Assembly (NCBI GenBank): GCA_964575895.1
Contig: CAZNTE010000004.1
Location: 48,761 to 112,760, forward strand
Direction: 5' to 3'
From: Gudongella sp964575895
GTDB lineage: Bacteria; Bacillota; Clostridia; Tissierellales; Tissierellaceae
DNA length: 64,000 nucleotides
A program made the position numbers and the translations under genes. Below, in pieces: positions 25,275 through 33,856 of this stretch (positions are counted from its first letter, which is position 1; the number at the start of each line of letters is the position of its first letter). The notes under the pieces are model-generated. The model saw only the letters and a list, made by a program, of their open reading frames with translations, did not search any database and was not told where the DNA came from.

Positions 25275-26133
25275 AGCCTTGTAATGACCTGTTTTTATTG
25301 TTGATGTAAACTCTATTGGCAACGATACTTCTTATTAAAACCGTAATTAGTACAACCATTCCCCCTACTAAGGCAAAACTACTTGGTCTCTCACCCACCA
25401 CTATAAAAACCCAAAGAGGATTTAAAATTGGTTCTAAAAACATTATAAGTATTGTTTCTAGGGCAGTAAGATATTTAACAGCTTTGGAATAAAAAATATA
25501 AGCTAGGCCTAATTGAAATACACCTAATATAAAAATACCAATAACATCTTGTAAAGAGAAGCTTACTCCAAATATAAAGGGAAGTCCTATTCCAACAGTT
25601 AATAAGTGTCCCAGCAAAGTAGTCTCTACAGGAGACTCATCCTTCTGAAATCTAAGAGAAATGGTTACTCCTGCAAGGAATACACCACTTAATACGGCAA
25701 TAAGATTTCCTAACATATTCCCCGCTTCCATATCATCAATGAAAAACAACACCATGCCCACTCCAACAGATAGTATTGCAATAATGTCATACCAATGAAT
25801 CTTCTCCTTAAGTATCCATAGTCCCAATATTGCAACCCATATAGGGGCAGTAAACTGAAGGATTATTGAATTGGCTGCAGTGGTTAACTTATTAGCTATT
25901 ATAAAGCCTATTACCATTCCAGAATAGCAAATTGCACCAGAAACCTGTGCCTTTGAAAAGGTAAATTTGGGTTTTCTAACATAAAGCCAAACTACAGCAG
26001 CAGAAAACATTCCCCTGGTACTAGCAATAGCTAAAGGTGGAACATTAATGTACTTTAGTATTAACCCTCCCGTGCTTAAAAGCGTTGCTGCCATTAAAAT
26101 ATAAAAAATGGCCCTTATCTTATCATTCTTCAT
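25273..26133 (-). CDS. EamA/DMT-family transporter
   Basis: Drug/metabolite transporter superfamily member, 286 residues with ten predicted helices in two EamA repeats (about 8-135 and 148-275). The second-repeat signature FLEPILNPLWVFIVVGERPS is near residues 238-257. It overlaps the DUF1893 gene by 4 bases, so both are one transcription unit. The substrate cannot be inferred. Confidence 0.88.
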   Translation of the reverse strand: MKNDKIRAIFYILMAATLLSTGGLILKYINVPPLAIASTRGMFSAAVVWLYVRKPKFTFSKAQVSGAICYSGMVIGFIIANKLTTAANSIILQFTAPIWVAILGLWILKEKIHWYDIIAILSVGVGMVLFFIDDMEAGNMLGNLIAVLSGVFLAGVTISLRFQKDESPVETTLLGHLLTVGIGLPFIFGVSFSLQDVIGIFILGVFQLGLAYIFYSKAVKYLTALETILIMFLEPILNPLWVFIVVGERPSSFALVGGMVVLITVLIRSIVANRVYINNKNRSLQG

Positions 26134-26564
26134 TTATTAATCATACCTACCTTGATAAAGAATTCATTTATTCCAGCTATTAACTCATCAACATCTTTTG
26201 AGTTTTTTGCAATATTTTCAATTGGACAAAGGTCATTTCCTTCTCTATTTAAGATAAAAGGTACTTTTGTCTCATATTCTACTTTAATATCAGTGCCAGA
26301 AAATTCTTCAATGGCAACTTCACTTATCAGATCAGTGTATAGACCCCTTATTCCCCCATTGATCAGGAATATGGCTGCTGCTTTTCCTATAACTCTATCA
26401 GCTACATATGAATCCTTTAAGAGATTATTATCCCTTGTATAAACATCATAAATTGGTTTGATGCCCCTATCAGTTGATTTTGCAAGGACTTCCAAATCCC
26501 TAATCACTACCATCTTCAAATTGTTATCGTGTAAGTACTCTTTTGCATGCATTATTGAATTCAT
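26130..26564 (-). CDS. DUF1893 protein (deaminase-fold)
   Basis: A 144-residue protein of the DUF1893 family, which has a cytidine-deaminase-like fold but not all catalytic residues. Recognisable features are VVIRDLEVLAKS (about 19-30), DRVIGKAAAIFLINGGI (56-72) and CPIENIAKN near 118. The central GKAAA is the family hallmark. It is the first gene of a pair with the DMT transporter. Function unknown. Confidence 0.78.
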   Translation of the reverse strand: MNSIMHAKEYLHDNNLKMVVIRDLEVLAKSTDRGIKPIYDVYTRDNNLLKDSYVADRVIGKAAAIFLINGGIRGLYTDLISEVAIEEFSGTDIKVEYETKVPFILNREGNDLCPIENIAKNSKDVDELIAGINEFFIKVGMINK

Positions 26565-26631
26565 CTTATCCCTACTTTCTATTCTATATATTATAATAGA
26601 TTTTATATAAAAGAAATAGTCTCTTAAATTC

Positions 26632-26659
26632 TTTACTAAATTGATATTAAGTATATAAT
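26632..26659 (+). promoter_or_regulatory. Putative promoter of mnmH
   Basis: -35 TTTACT (26632-26637), 16-base spacer, -10 TATAAT (26654-26659). Confidence 0.45.
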
Positions 26660-26690
26660 AATAGAGTAGGATTTTTAAAAGAGGTGTAAT

Positions 26691-27728
26691 ATGTATCCAG
26701 AAATGAAATATGAAGAAATAATAGAAAAACTGAATAAAGATGAATATATCATTATTGATGTAAGAACAAACAAGGAATTCCGGGATGAAACAATACCAGG
26801 GTCAATAAATATGCCAATATTTAATGATGAGGAAAGAGTTGAAATAGGAACAGCTTATACTAAAGAAAGTAAGGAAGTGGCAAAAACTCTTGGAATTGAA
26901 GCAGTTTCAAGAAGACTTCCCTCCATGTTTAAAGAAATACTTGAACTGAACAAGCAATATCCTCATCTAGTGTTTTTTTGCTCAAGGGGAGGTTTTAGAA
27001 GTTCAAGTATAGTATCTCTACTCAGGAGCTTGAAAATCGACGCTATTAAGCTTACAGGAGGTTACAAAGCCTATAGAAACTATATCAATGAGCATCTAGA
27101 GGAACAAATCCAGGAGATTAATCTTATAGTCTTATATGGAAATACTGGTACTGGGAAAACACATGTCCTAGAAGAACTAAAAAATCTAGGTGCAGATGTT
27201 ATCGATCTAGAGAAGTGTGCAAATCATAGGGGATCAACTTTAGGTAGTGTAGGGCTTGGTGAACCAAACTCTCAGAAAATGTTTGAATCTCTCCTTTATG
27301 ATGAACTAGTTAGAAGAAAATCAAATACAATATTTACCGAAGGAGAAAGTAAGAGAATCGGAAAATCAGTAATTCCAGATACCTTCTTTGAAAAGATGAA
27401 AAGTGGAAGGCATGTTAAAATATCCTGCCCGCTGGATATAAGGGTTGATAATATTCTAAAAGATTATGTTCATGAAACAGATGATGAGCTAATTGGAGCC
27501 TTAAATTATCTGAGAAAGAGAATGGGTAATGACCTTATAGATTCCTTTATTGTGAATGTGAAGTTAGGGAATTATAAAGAAGTAATTTCTGACCTAATGG
27601 TTAAGTATTATGATCCCATGTATGAACATCATGTAAAGAACTATATCTTCCATGTTGAAAATCTTAACCCACTTAAAACAGCAGAAATTTTAATAAATGA
27701 GTTCATAAATAAAACAGAGACTTTTTAG
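26691..27728 (+). CDS. mnmH: tRNA 2-selenouridine synthase
   Basis: Replaces sulfur by selenium (via a geranylated intermediate) at the wobble 2-thiouridine of certain tRNAs. The N-terminal rhodanese domain has CSRGGFRSSS at 97-106 with catalytic Cys97. The P-loop NTPase domain has GNTGTGKT at 150-157. GSTLGSVGLGEPNSQKMFE near 181-199 is diagnostic of MnmH/SelU. Length 345 is normal. Its presence implies that the cell makes selenophosphate, although selD is not in the window. The last codons lie in the terminator stem. Confidence 0.94.
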   Translation: MYPEMKYEEIIEKLNKDEYIIIDVRTNKEFRDETIPGSINMPIFNDEERVEIGTAYTKESKEVAKTLGIEAVSRRLPSMFKEILELNKQYPHLVFFCSRGGFRSSSIVSLLRSLKIDAIKLTGGYKAYRNYINEHLEEQIQEINLIVLYGNTGTGKTHVLEELKNLGADVIDLEKCANHRGSTLGSVGLGEPNSQKMFESLLYDELVRRKSNTIFTEGESKRIGKSVIPDTFFEKMKSGRHVKISCPLDIRVDNILKDYVHETDDELIGALNYLRKRMGNDLIDSFIVNVKLGNYKEVISDLMVKYYDPMYEHHVKNYIFHVENLNPLKTAEILINEFINKTETF

Positions 27729-27754
27729 ATATAAATCTTAAAAGTCTCTGTTTT
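27711..27754. terminator. Bidirectional terminator between mnmH and the ABC permease
   Basis: A 15-bp stem (AAAACAGAGACTTTT and complement) with the mnmH stop codon in the loop. T-runs on both sides (TTTTCTC, and TTTTATTTAT on the minus strand). Confidence 0.8.
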
Positions 27755-27772
27755 CTCTTATACTTGAATAGT

Positions 27773-29443
27773 TTAATCCTCAATTTCTTGAAACTGGGTA
27801 AATATTAACTTTTCTAATACAATATATAGAAGAATCATGGTTAATAATAATACACCTGCTATAGCAGCTAAAATTAAACTTAAGCTAATAAGGTTTATCA
27901 GTTTGAATACTAGAAATCCCAAGGCGCCAATATACAATGATCCCACTGCCAACCCAATAAGAACATTTAGGTTCTGTTTCATTGCCTGTTGTGGGTTGGT
28001 CCAATTTCTCATTGGTCTTAGTATATCTATGGTCATCCCCATCATAGTCATTGGGATGCTGGCTAATAGTCCTATTATTACAATTGCCAAAACATCAATC
28101 ACAGAAATCCTTGCTATGAAGAATATGCTCCCAATAATAAAGGCTGCTGCCAATAGTTGCACTATCAATGAAGCTAGGACCCTTCCAATAATCTGATCTC
28201 TTGGTGGAACTGGAATTATCCTCTGTATCCAGAAGTTATTACCTTCTCTTGAAAAGGTTGTAACACCAATGGAATTAAGTATACCCATAACTGCTATGAA
28301 TCCAATTCCTCCTAGTACCACATATGAAGAGTTGTCAGAAATCAAAGCTCTAATAGGAGCCATATCCTCTCCACCAGTAAACAAGCTCATGGCCATAATT
28401 ACAGGAACAATTATTACTCCTCCTATTGAATTCATTAAATAAATAGGTGTCTTAAAGAGCATAATAAGTTCTTTTTTTGCTAAAGCTACATAAGGTTTAT
28501 TGACGTTTAAATTCTTAGTTGCATCCTTTGCTCTTCCCTTTCCTTTATTTGATGATTGTTCTGTATTTCCAATTAGACCATCAAAGAATATTTTCTCAGA
28601 TAAGTAGATCATGAGAATAAATCCAAGGATTCCAATAGCTACAAATAGCAATAAATTTATTATCCCTGAAAAATTTGAATAATCAACCAAGGCAAATGTA
28701 CCCCACATTCCTGGTGGCCACATTTTCCCGAAGGTATTAACCAATAGATTAGCATCCCTGGCTAAATTAAATAAGAAATTCTCTCCGTCTGCAATTCCTC
28801 TAGCTGTTATTCTATTTATCATCAGTTGAAAATATACGACAAATATAATAAATACAACTGCAGATATAGTTCTTATTAAGTCCTTCTTTCCTCTGATATT
28901 TGTATATTTCATAAATGCCATAATTAGTATTGATGCAATTACTAAAGGAAGAATAGGCAATGCCAAAACAGCTATAATACTAAATATCCAATATGTTATT
29001 CCAACATAGCTTTTCATCCCATAGATTATTATAAAGGGGAGTATCAATGGAAGAGATGTAATGTACTCACTTACCATCAAACTGGCAAACTTACTTCCTA
29101 CTATTTGAGACGGCTTTATAGGTAAGGGGACTAGATGAACTATATCATTGGAGAAGTAATACTTACTCATTACATATAATAATCCAAATACCAGTACTGC
29201 AACCTGTGATACCATAAAACCCAACATTAAAAAGTATGATTGTTGACCAATTTGTCTAAATCCATCATATAAGCCGTTTAATCCCTTTACCAGCATAAAA
29301 TACGATGGGATTAAGGATAAAAGTGCAATGGCTATTAATACTACAGTCCATCTATTTTTCTTTTGTTTAAAGCTATGTTTAATGGCTGTTAATCCAAAGG
29401 TTATATTTAATTCTGTTTTAATCAAAGATAGGGTTTTATTCAT
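27773..29443 (-). CDS. ABC-2-type transporter permease
   Basis: Membrane subunit of 556 residues with about 12 hydrophobic segments, resembling the large 'putative ABC exporter' permeases of Firmicutes. A soluble loop (about 295-325) separates two halves. FSREGNNFWIQRIIPVPPRDQIIGR near 398-422 is the conserved amphipathic segment of the family, here split by 'PVPP'. It overlaps the ATPase gene by 8 bases. The exported substrate is unknown. Confidence 0.85.
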   Translation of the reverse strand: MNKTLSLIKTELNITFGLTAIKHSFKQKKNRWTVVLIAIALLSLIPSYFMLVKGLNGLYDGFRQIGQQSYFLMLGFMVSQVAVLVFGLLYVMSKYYFSNDIVHLVPLPIKPSQIVGSKFASLMVSEYITSLPLILPFIIIYGMKSYVGITYWIFSIIAVLALPILPLVIASILIMAFMKYTNIRGKKDLIRTISAVVFIIFVVYFQLMINRITARGIADGENFLFNLARDANLLVNTFGKMWPPGMWGTFALVDYSNFSGIINLLLFVAIGILGFILMIYLSEKIFFDGLIGNTEQSSNKGKGRAKDATKNLNVNKPYVALAKKELIMLFKTPIYLMNSIGGVIIVPVIMAMSLFTGGEDMAPIRALISDNSSYVVLGGIGFIAVMGILNSIGVTTFSREGNNFWIQRIIPVPPRDQIIGRVLASLIVQLLAAAFIIGSIFFIARISVIDVLAIVIIGLLASIPMTMMGMTIDILRPMRNWTNPQQAMKQNLNVLIGLAVGSLYIGALGFLVFKLINLISLSLILAAIAGVLLLTMILLYIVLEKLIFTQFQEIED

Positions 29444-30164
29444 CTTCAGTCAACTCCAAGAATATATTCTCTAGAGATTCCTTCTCCTGAGCTGAAGCCC
29501 TTAGTTCTTCCATAGTACCATGGGCAATGATCTTTCCATTGTTAATTATGGCAATTCTATCACAGAGCTTCTCAGCTACTTCCATGACGTGGGTAGAGAA
29601 AAATACAGTCTTTCCTTCATCACACATCTTGCGCATTATCTCTTTTAGATTGAAGGATGACTTTGGGTCTAAGCCTACCATAGGCTCATCAAGAATAAAT
29701 ACATCAGGATCACTTAGAAGTGCCGATGTAAGAACTAGCTTTTGTTTCATCCCGTGGGAATAACTACTTATAATATCTGATAGTGCATTCTCAATATTAA
29801 ATAACTTACTATAATAATCTATCTTTTCCTTCCTGCTTCCCTTATCTATTCCATACATGTCAGCAATAAAGTTTAGGTATTCAATTCCCCTAAGTCTGTC
29901 ATAGATCTCTGGGTTATCAGGCACATAACTAATCTGCTCTTTTGCAGTAAGAGGATCCTCCCAAACATTAGTACCATTGACAAAAACTCTACCTTCATCT
30001 GGTTTTAATAATCCAACTACCATCTTGATAGTTGTAGTTTTCCCAGCACCATTTGGTCCAAGAAAACCAAATATTTCACCTGATTTAACCTCAAGATCAA
30101 CATTGTTGACTGCCTTTACTTTTGATTTACCGTATGACTTTGATAATCCTTCTAATTTTAGCAT
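29436..30164 (-). CDS. ABC transporter ATP-binding protein
   Basis: ATPase subunit of 242 residues. Walker A GPNGAGKTT is at about 35-43. The signature is present in altered form as YSHGMKQKL near 141-149. Walker B is VFILDEPMVGLDP near 160-172 and the switch His is in FSTHV near 195. It pairs with the permease just downstream. It has a promoter of its own. Confidence 0.92.
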   Translation of the reverse strand: MLKLEGLSKSYGKSKVKAVNNVDLEVKSGEIFGFLGPNGAGKTTTIKMVVGLLKPDEGRVFVNGTNVWEDPLTAKEQISYVPDNPEIYDRLRGIEYLNFIADMYGIDKGSRKEKIDYYSKLFNIENALSDIISSYSHGMKQKLVLTSALLSDPDVFILDEPMVGLDPKSSFNLKEIMRKMCDEGKTVFFSTHVMEVAEKLCDRIAIINNGKIIAHGTMEELRASAQEKESLENIFLELTEDE

Positions 30165-30199
30165 ATTTTCACCTCTATATTTGTGGCTTTCTTAACAAT

Positions 30200-30228
30200 A
30201 TCATACCTCTCATTAAATAATTAATCAA
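30200..30228 (-). promoter_or_regulatory. Promoter of the ABC exporter operon
   Basis: Minus strand: -35 TTGATT (30223-30228), 17-base spacer, -10 TATGAT (30200-30205). Confidence 0.6.
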
Positions 30229-30242
30229 TAAATCTGAGAAAA

Positions 30243-30274
30243 AAACCAGGATAAATATTAATTTATCCTGGTTT
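30243..30274 (-). terminator. Terminator of the Stn-like operon
   Basis: AAACCAGGATAAAT pairs with its perfect complement and runs into a seven-T tract on the minus strand, 5 bases after the stop at 30279. Confidence 0.9.
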
Positions 30275-30278
30275 ATGC

Positions 30279-33200
30279 TTATATCTCCTGAACTACTTTA
30301 GAGAATTCCTTCTCAACAAAGTCTGTTGACTCTCTCTTGTTGAATAATGGTCCCCTTAATACAAGAGCAAGTCTTGCCATCTTGTCTGGGAAGTTGAAAC
30401 CATTGGTGTAAAGCACCTCTGGTCCATTCACTGGCCAGAATGAGCTATCCTCTACTTTAACTAATCCCAAATACTCTGGGACAGCTTTGGAAAGTTCTTC
30501 TGTAATTTCCTCTACCTTTTTGTAATTCTTAGTCCATCCCAGCATGTACATCATCTCATTGATTACTTGCCAGTTGGCATAACCAGTTAATGGAGGTATA
30601 GCTGTGTATGTTCTTTGAATTCTTCTTTCAGCATTTGTCATAGTTCCTTTTGATTCAGCGTAGCTTACTGCTGGGATTACAACATTTGCCTTTTGTGCTG
30701 TTGGTGTTAAGTAAAGATCTTGAACTGCTAAGAACTCTAGATTACTTAAATCAACATTTGGTATATCTTCTCCAAAGATAAACATACCCTTTATTGTATT
30801 GTTTTTGATCTTCTCAACAACCATATCACTTGGCATATCAATACCTAAGTCAGCTAGACCCTGGGAGTTATTCTTTGGCTTAAGTTGAATGATACCTCTT
30901 CTAGCTTTTCCTATTTGACCAGAAACTACAGCTATATTAGCAATAAGCTTTGCTGCATCGCTTGTTATCATATTCTCATCAAATATAATCATAGCTTTCT
31001 TGCTTTCCAAGTACATTTCAGCTATATCCACTGCTTCTCCCGTAGGGACTACATCTGATAAACTTGCCTTAAGTTCATCAAATCCATTGGCATTCTTTGG
31101 CTGGAATCCCTTGTCTATAATTACTTTTAGAATTTCCTTTAGTAAGGAATTGTCATTTTCAGGGCAAAGATCCGCTTGTGCCCAATCGTTAATCTGATCA
31201 TACTCTTCATTAATGGTAACAAGTCTAGCCCCATTTTCTACAGCTTGCTTAACTCTTAAAGCTGCTATTGTATGATCCCTCATCATTGCTGCCCCAACTA
31301 CTAAAATGAACTCAGCCTGTCTAATTTCTTCAAATGTATTAGTAGATGCGTCATATCCTAGTACTTCTTCAATGCCACCATAATTTCTATTGAATGAAGT
31401 AATGTTATCGGTTCCTAAAAATTCCTTAGCAAATTTCTTAGCTACATATATTTCCTCGTTGGTAAACTTATCAGATATGGCAACCGCTACTGCATCTGAT
31501 CCATATTGTAATTTGAGAGCCTGCATCTTCTTAGCTACCATACGCATACCATCATCCCAGTTACTTTCAACAAATTCTCCATTTACTTTAACCAGTGGCT
31601 TAGCTAATCTACTCTTTTGTTTTGCTTGATTGTATCCGAATCTTCCTTTAACACAAAGTAATCCTTCGTCAACCTTGCTATTTTTATCTGGCAATGCCCT
31701 ATATAGCATATCTCCATTGGTATTTATATTAATATTACAACCTACTGAACAGAAAGAACAAATCGTTTTAGTTTCAACTGTTTCAACAGGAACTGATTTA
31801 TCTATTTGGAGTCTTTCCTGAATAGCTCCAACTGGACACACGCTTACACATTGTCCACAGGAGATACAAGATGTTTCACCTAATTTAAGATCTAGCGCTG
31901 GTTTAACAATAGTATCAAACCCTCTATCCACTAATCCCAAGGCACCATTATCCATAACCTGATCACAAACTCTTACGCATAGGCCACATAGGATACATTT
32001 ATCTGTATTTCTAACAATAAATGGGTGACTATCATCATCTTCCCTATAGTGAACCTCGCCCTGGAATTGTTCAGGTTCAACATCGTATTCATTTGAATAA
32101 TTATAAAGTTTACACTCAAATACATCATGACATCCACACTCAAGACATCTCATAGCGTCCTTGATTGCATCTTCAGGAGTAAATCCAAGATTAACTTCCT
32201 TGAAGTTGTTCTTTCTCTCCTCTGGTGATAGATGTGACATTGGGGATCTGTACTCTAATTTCCTGTCAGCATAATGTTCCTTAGTTAAGTGTGTTCTTTC
32301 AACTACATAGGGTCTTCTATAAGGGATAATATGACCTTCAAGATATGAGTTAATTACTCCAACTGCTCTCTTAGCATCTCCTATTGCCTTAATTGCAATG
32401 TTTGCTCCCTCATTTATAACATCACCACCGGCAAATATTCCTTCAATGTTTGTCTGGTAGCTACTTTCATCAGCAGCAATTGTTCCTCTTCTAGTTGTTT
32501 CAAGTATTTCAAAACCTTCAAGACTAGATTCCTGTCCTATTGCTCCAATTACAAGGTCAACATCAAGGTATTCAATCTCACCTTCAATTGGAATTGGCTT
32601 TCTTCTACCTGAGGCATCCTCTTCTCCAAGTTCCATTTTCTGCAATTTAACCTTTGCAGCCTTTCCATTCTCTTCAATTATTTCTAATGGAGCAACTAGG
32701 AACTTAAATTCCACCCCTTCTTCTTTTGCTTCTTTAATCTCTATTAGCTCAGCAGGCATTTCAGCTTCTGTTCTTCTATATATAATATATACTTCCTTAG
32801 CTCCAAGCCTAACTGCAGTACGACAAGCATCCATTGCAGTGTTACCACCACCAATTACTGCTACCTTATCTCCAATTATCATATGCTCATTAATGGTAGC
32901 TTTTCTTAAGAAATCAATACCACCTATTACTCCAGGTAAATTCTCTCCTTCTACTCTTAAGCTAGAGCTTTTCCATGCCCCAATTGAAACATATGTAGCA
33001 TCAAAATTGTTTCTAACATAATCAAGGTCAAGGTCTCTACCAATCTTAACGTTATTTACTAATTTTGCACCCATTTGTTGAATGATAGCTACTTCTTGAT
33101 CAATTACATGACCTGGAAGTCTATATTCTGGAATTCCATATCTTAACATACCACCCATCTCTGGCATCATGTCATAAACTACAACATCATGACCGGCTAC

Positions 33201-33839
33201 TCTTAAGAAGTAAGCAGCTGATAATCCACCAGGGCCTCCACCAATCACTGCAACCTTTTTACCTGTTGGTTCCCCTAGTTCAGGTATAAAGATATCATCA
33301 CTTGCAAGATCAATATCCGCTAGGAAAGATTTTAAATAGGCTATGGATATAGGCTCTTCCACAAGTTGTCTTCTACACGCAGTCTCACAAGGATGAGGAC
33401 AAACTCTCCCTATACAAGCAGGTAATGGAAGCTGTTCCTTTATAAGTTTTAATCCTTCCCTATATTCCATATTTGCTGCTAATCCAACATATCCCTGACA
33501 ATCAGTATATCCTGGACATGCCAGTACACATGGTGCTCGACAGTCCCCCACATGGTCTGATAAAAGCAATTCTAATGCAGTTTTTCTTGAGCTTTTTACT
33601 CTGTTGGTATTGGTGTTAACAACCATACCTTCAGAAGCTACTGTAGCACAAGATCTTAGTAATTTGGGTATACCTTCAACTTCTACAACACAAAGGCCAC
33701 ATGACCCATAAATCTCTACTCGTTCATCAAAACACATAGTAGGGATTTCTATATTATTCGCTTTAGCAATGTCAAGGATAGTTTGGCCTTGATTGCCCTT
33801 AACTTCTTTACCATTTATATTTAAATGAATTACAGACAT
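30279..33839 (-). CDS. Fused NAD(P)H flavin / iron-sulfur / molybdopterin-fold oxidoreductase subunit (Stn/NuoG-like)
   Basis: An 1186-residue fusion. Domains in order: [2Fe-2S] ferredoxin domain (Cys36, 47, 50, 64), a Cys-rich NuoG-type segment, a GltD/NfnB-type flavin domain (FAD loop GGGPGG about 198-203; NADPH loop GGGNTA about 328-333 followed by YRRTEAEMP), two [4Fe-4S] motifs (CILCGLCVRVC about 612, CISCGQCVSVC about 656), a further cluster (CSFCSVGC about 691) and a molybdopterin-oxidoreductase fold to the end. The position where formate dehydrogenases carry Sec or Cys reads SFNRNYGG (about 812-819), so no formate dehydrogenase activity is expected. The GltD part suggests NADPH as a partner to the NADH-binding NuoF-like subunit, as in the Sporomusa-type transhydrogenase (Stn). 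Confidence 0.85.
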   Translation of the reverse strand: MSVIHLNINGKEVKGNQGQTILDIAKANNIEIPTMCFDERVEIYGSCGLCVVEVEGIPKLLRSCATVASEGMVVNTNTNRVKSSRKTALELLLSDHVGDCRAPCVLACPGYTDCQGYVGLAANMEYREGLKLIKEQLPLPACIGRVCPHPCETACRRQLVEEPISIAYLKSFLADIDLASDDIFIPELGEPTGKKVAVIGGGPGGLSAAYFLRVAGHDVVVYDMMPEMGGMLRYGIPEYRLPGHVIDQEVAIIQQMGAKLVNNVKIGRDLDLDYVRNNFDATYVSIGAWKSSSLRVEGENLPGVIGGIDFLRKATINEHMIIGDKVAVIGGGNTAMDACRTAVRLGAKEVYIIYRRTEAEMPAELIEIKEAKEEGVEFKFLVAPLEIIEENGKAAKVKLQKMELGEEDASGRRKPIPIEGEIEYLDVDLVIGAIGQESSLEGFEILETTRRGTIAADESSYQTNIEGIFAGGDVINEGANIAIKAIGDAKRAVGVINSYLEGHIIPYRRPYVVERTHLTKEHYADRKLEYRSPMSHLSPEERKNNFKEVNLGFTPEDAIKDAMRCLECGCHDVFECKLYNYSNEYDVEPEQFQGEVHYREDDDSHPFIVRNTDKCILCGLCVRVCDQVMDNGALGLVDRGFDTIVKPALDLKLGETSCISCGQCVSVCPVGAIQERLQIDKSVPVETVETKTICSFCSVGCNININTNGDMLYRALPDKNSKVDEGLLCVKGRFGYNQAKQKSRLAKPLVKVNGEFVESNWDDGMRMVAKKMQALKLQYGSDAVAVAISDKFTNEEIYVAKKFAKEFLGTDNITSFNRNYGGIEEVLGYDASTNTFEEIRQAEFILVVGAAMMRDHTIAALRVKQAVENGARLVTINEEYDQINDWAQADLCPENDNSLLKEILKVIIDKGFQPKNANGFDELKASLSDVVPTGEAVDIAEMYLESKKAMIIFDENMITSDAAKLIANIAVVSGQIGKARRGIIQLKPKNNSQGLADLGIDMPSDMVVEKIKNNTIKGMFIFGEDIPNVDLSNLEFLAVQDLYLTPTAQKANVVIPAVSYAESKGTMTNAERRIQRTYTAIPPLTGYANWQVINEMMYMLGWTKNYKKVEEITEELSKAVPEYLGLVKVEDSSFWPVNGPEVLYTNGFNFPDKMARLALVLRGPLFNKRESTDFVEKEFSKVVQEI

Positions 33840-33856
33840 ATTTCACCCCTACCTTC

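Noticed and set aside
30279..33839. Formate dehydrogenase alpha subunit
   Set aside because: The expected Sec/Cys position is SFNRNYGG and there is no in-frame UGA; the GltD domain also points to another enzyme.
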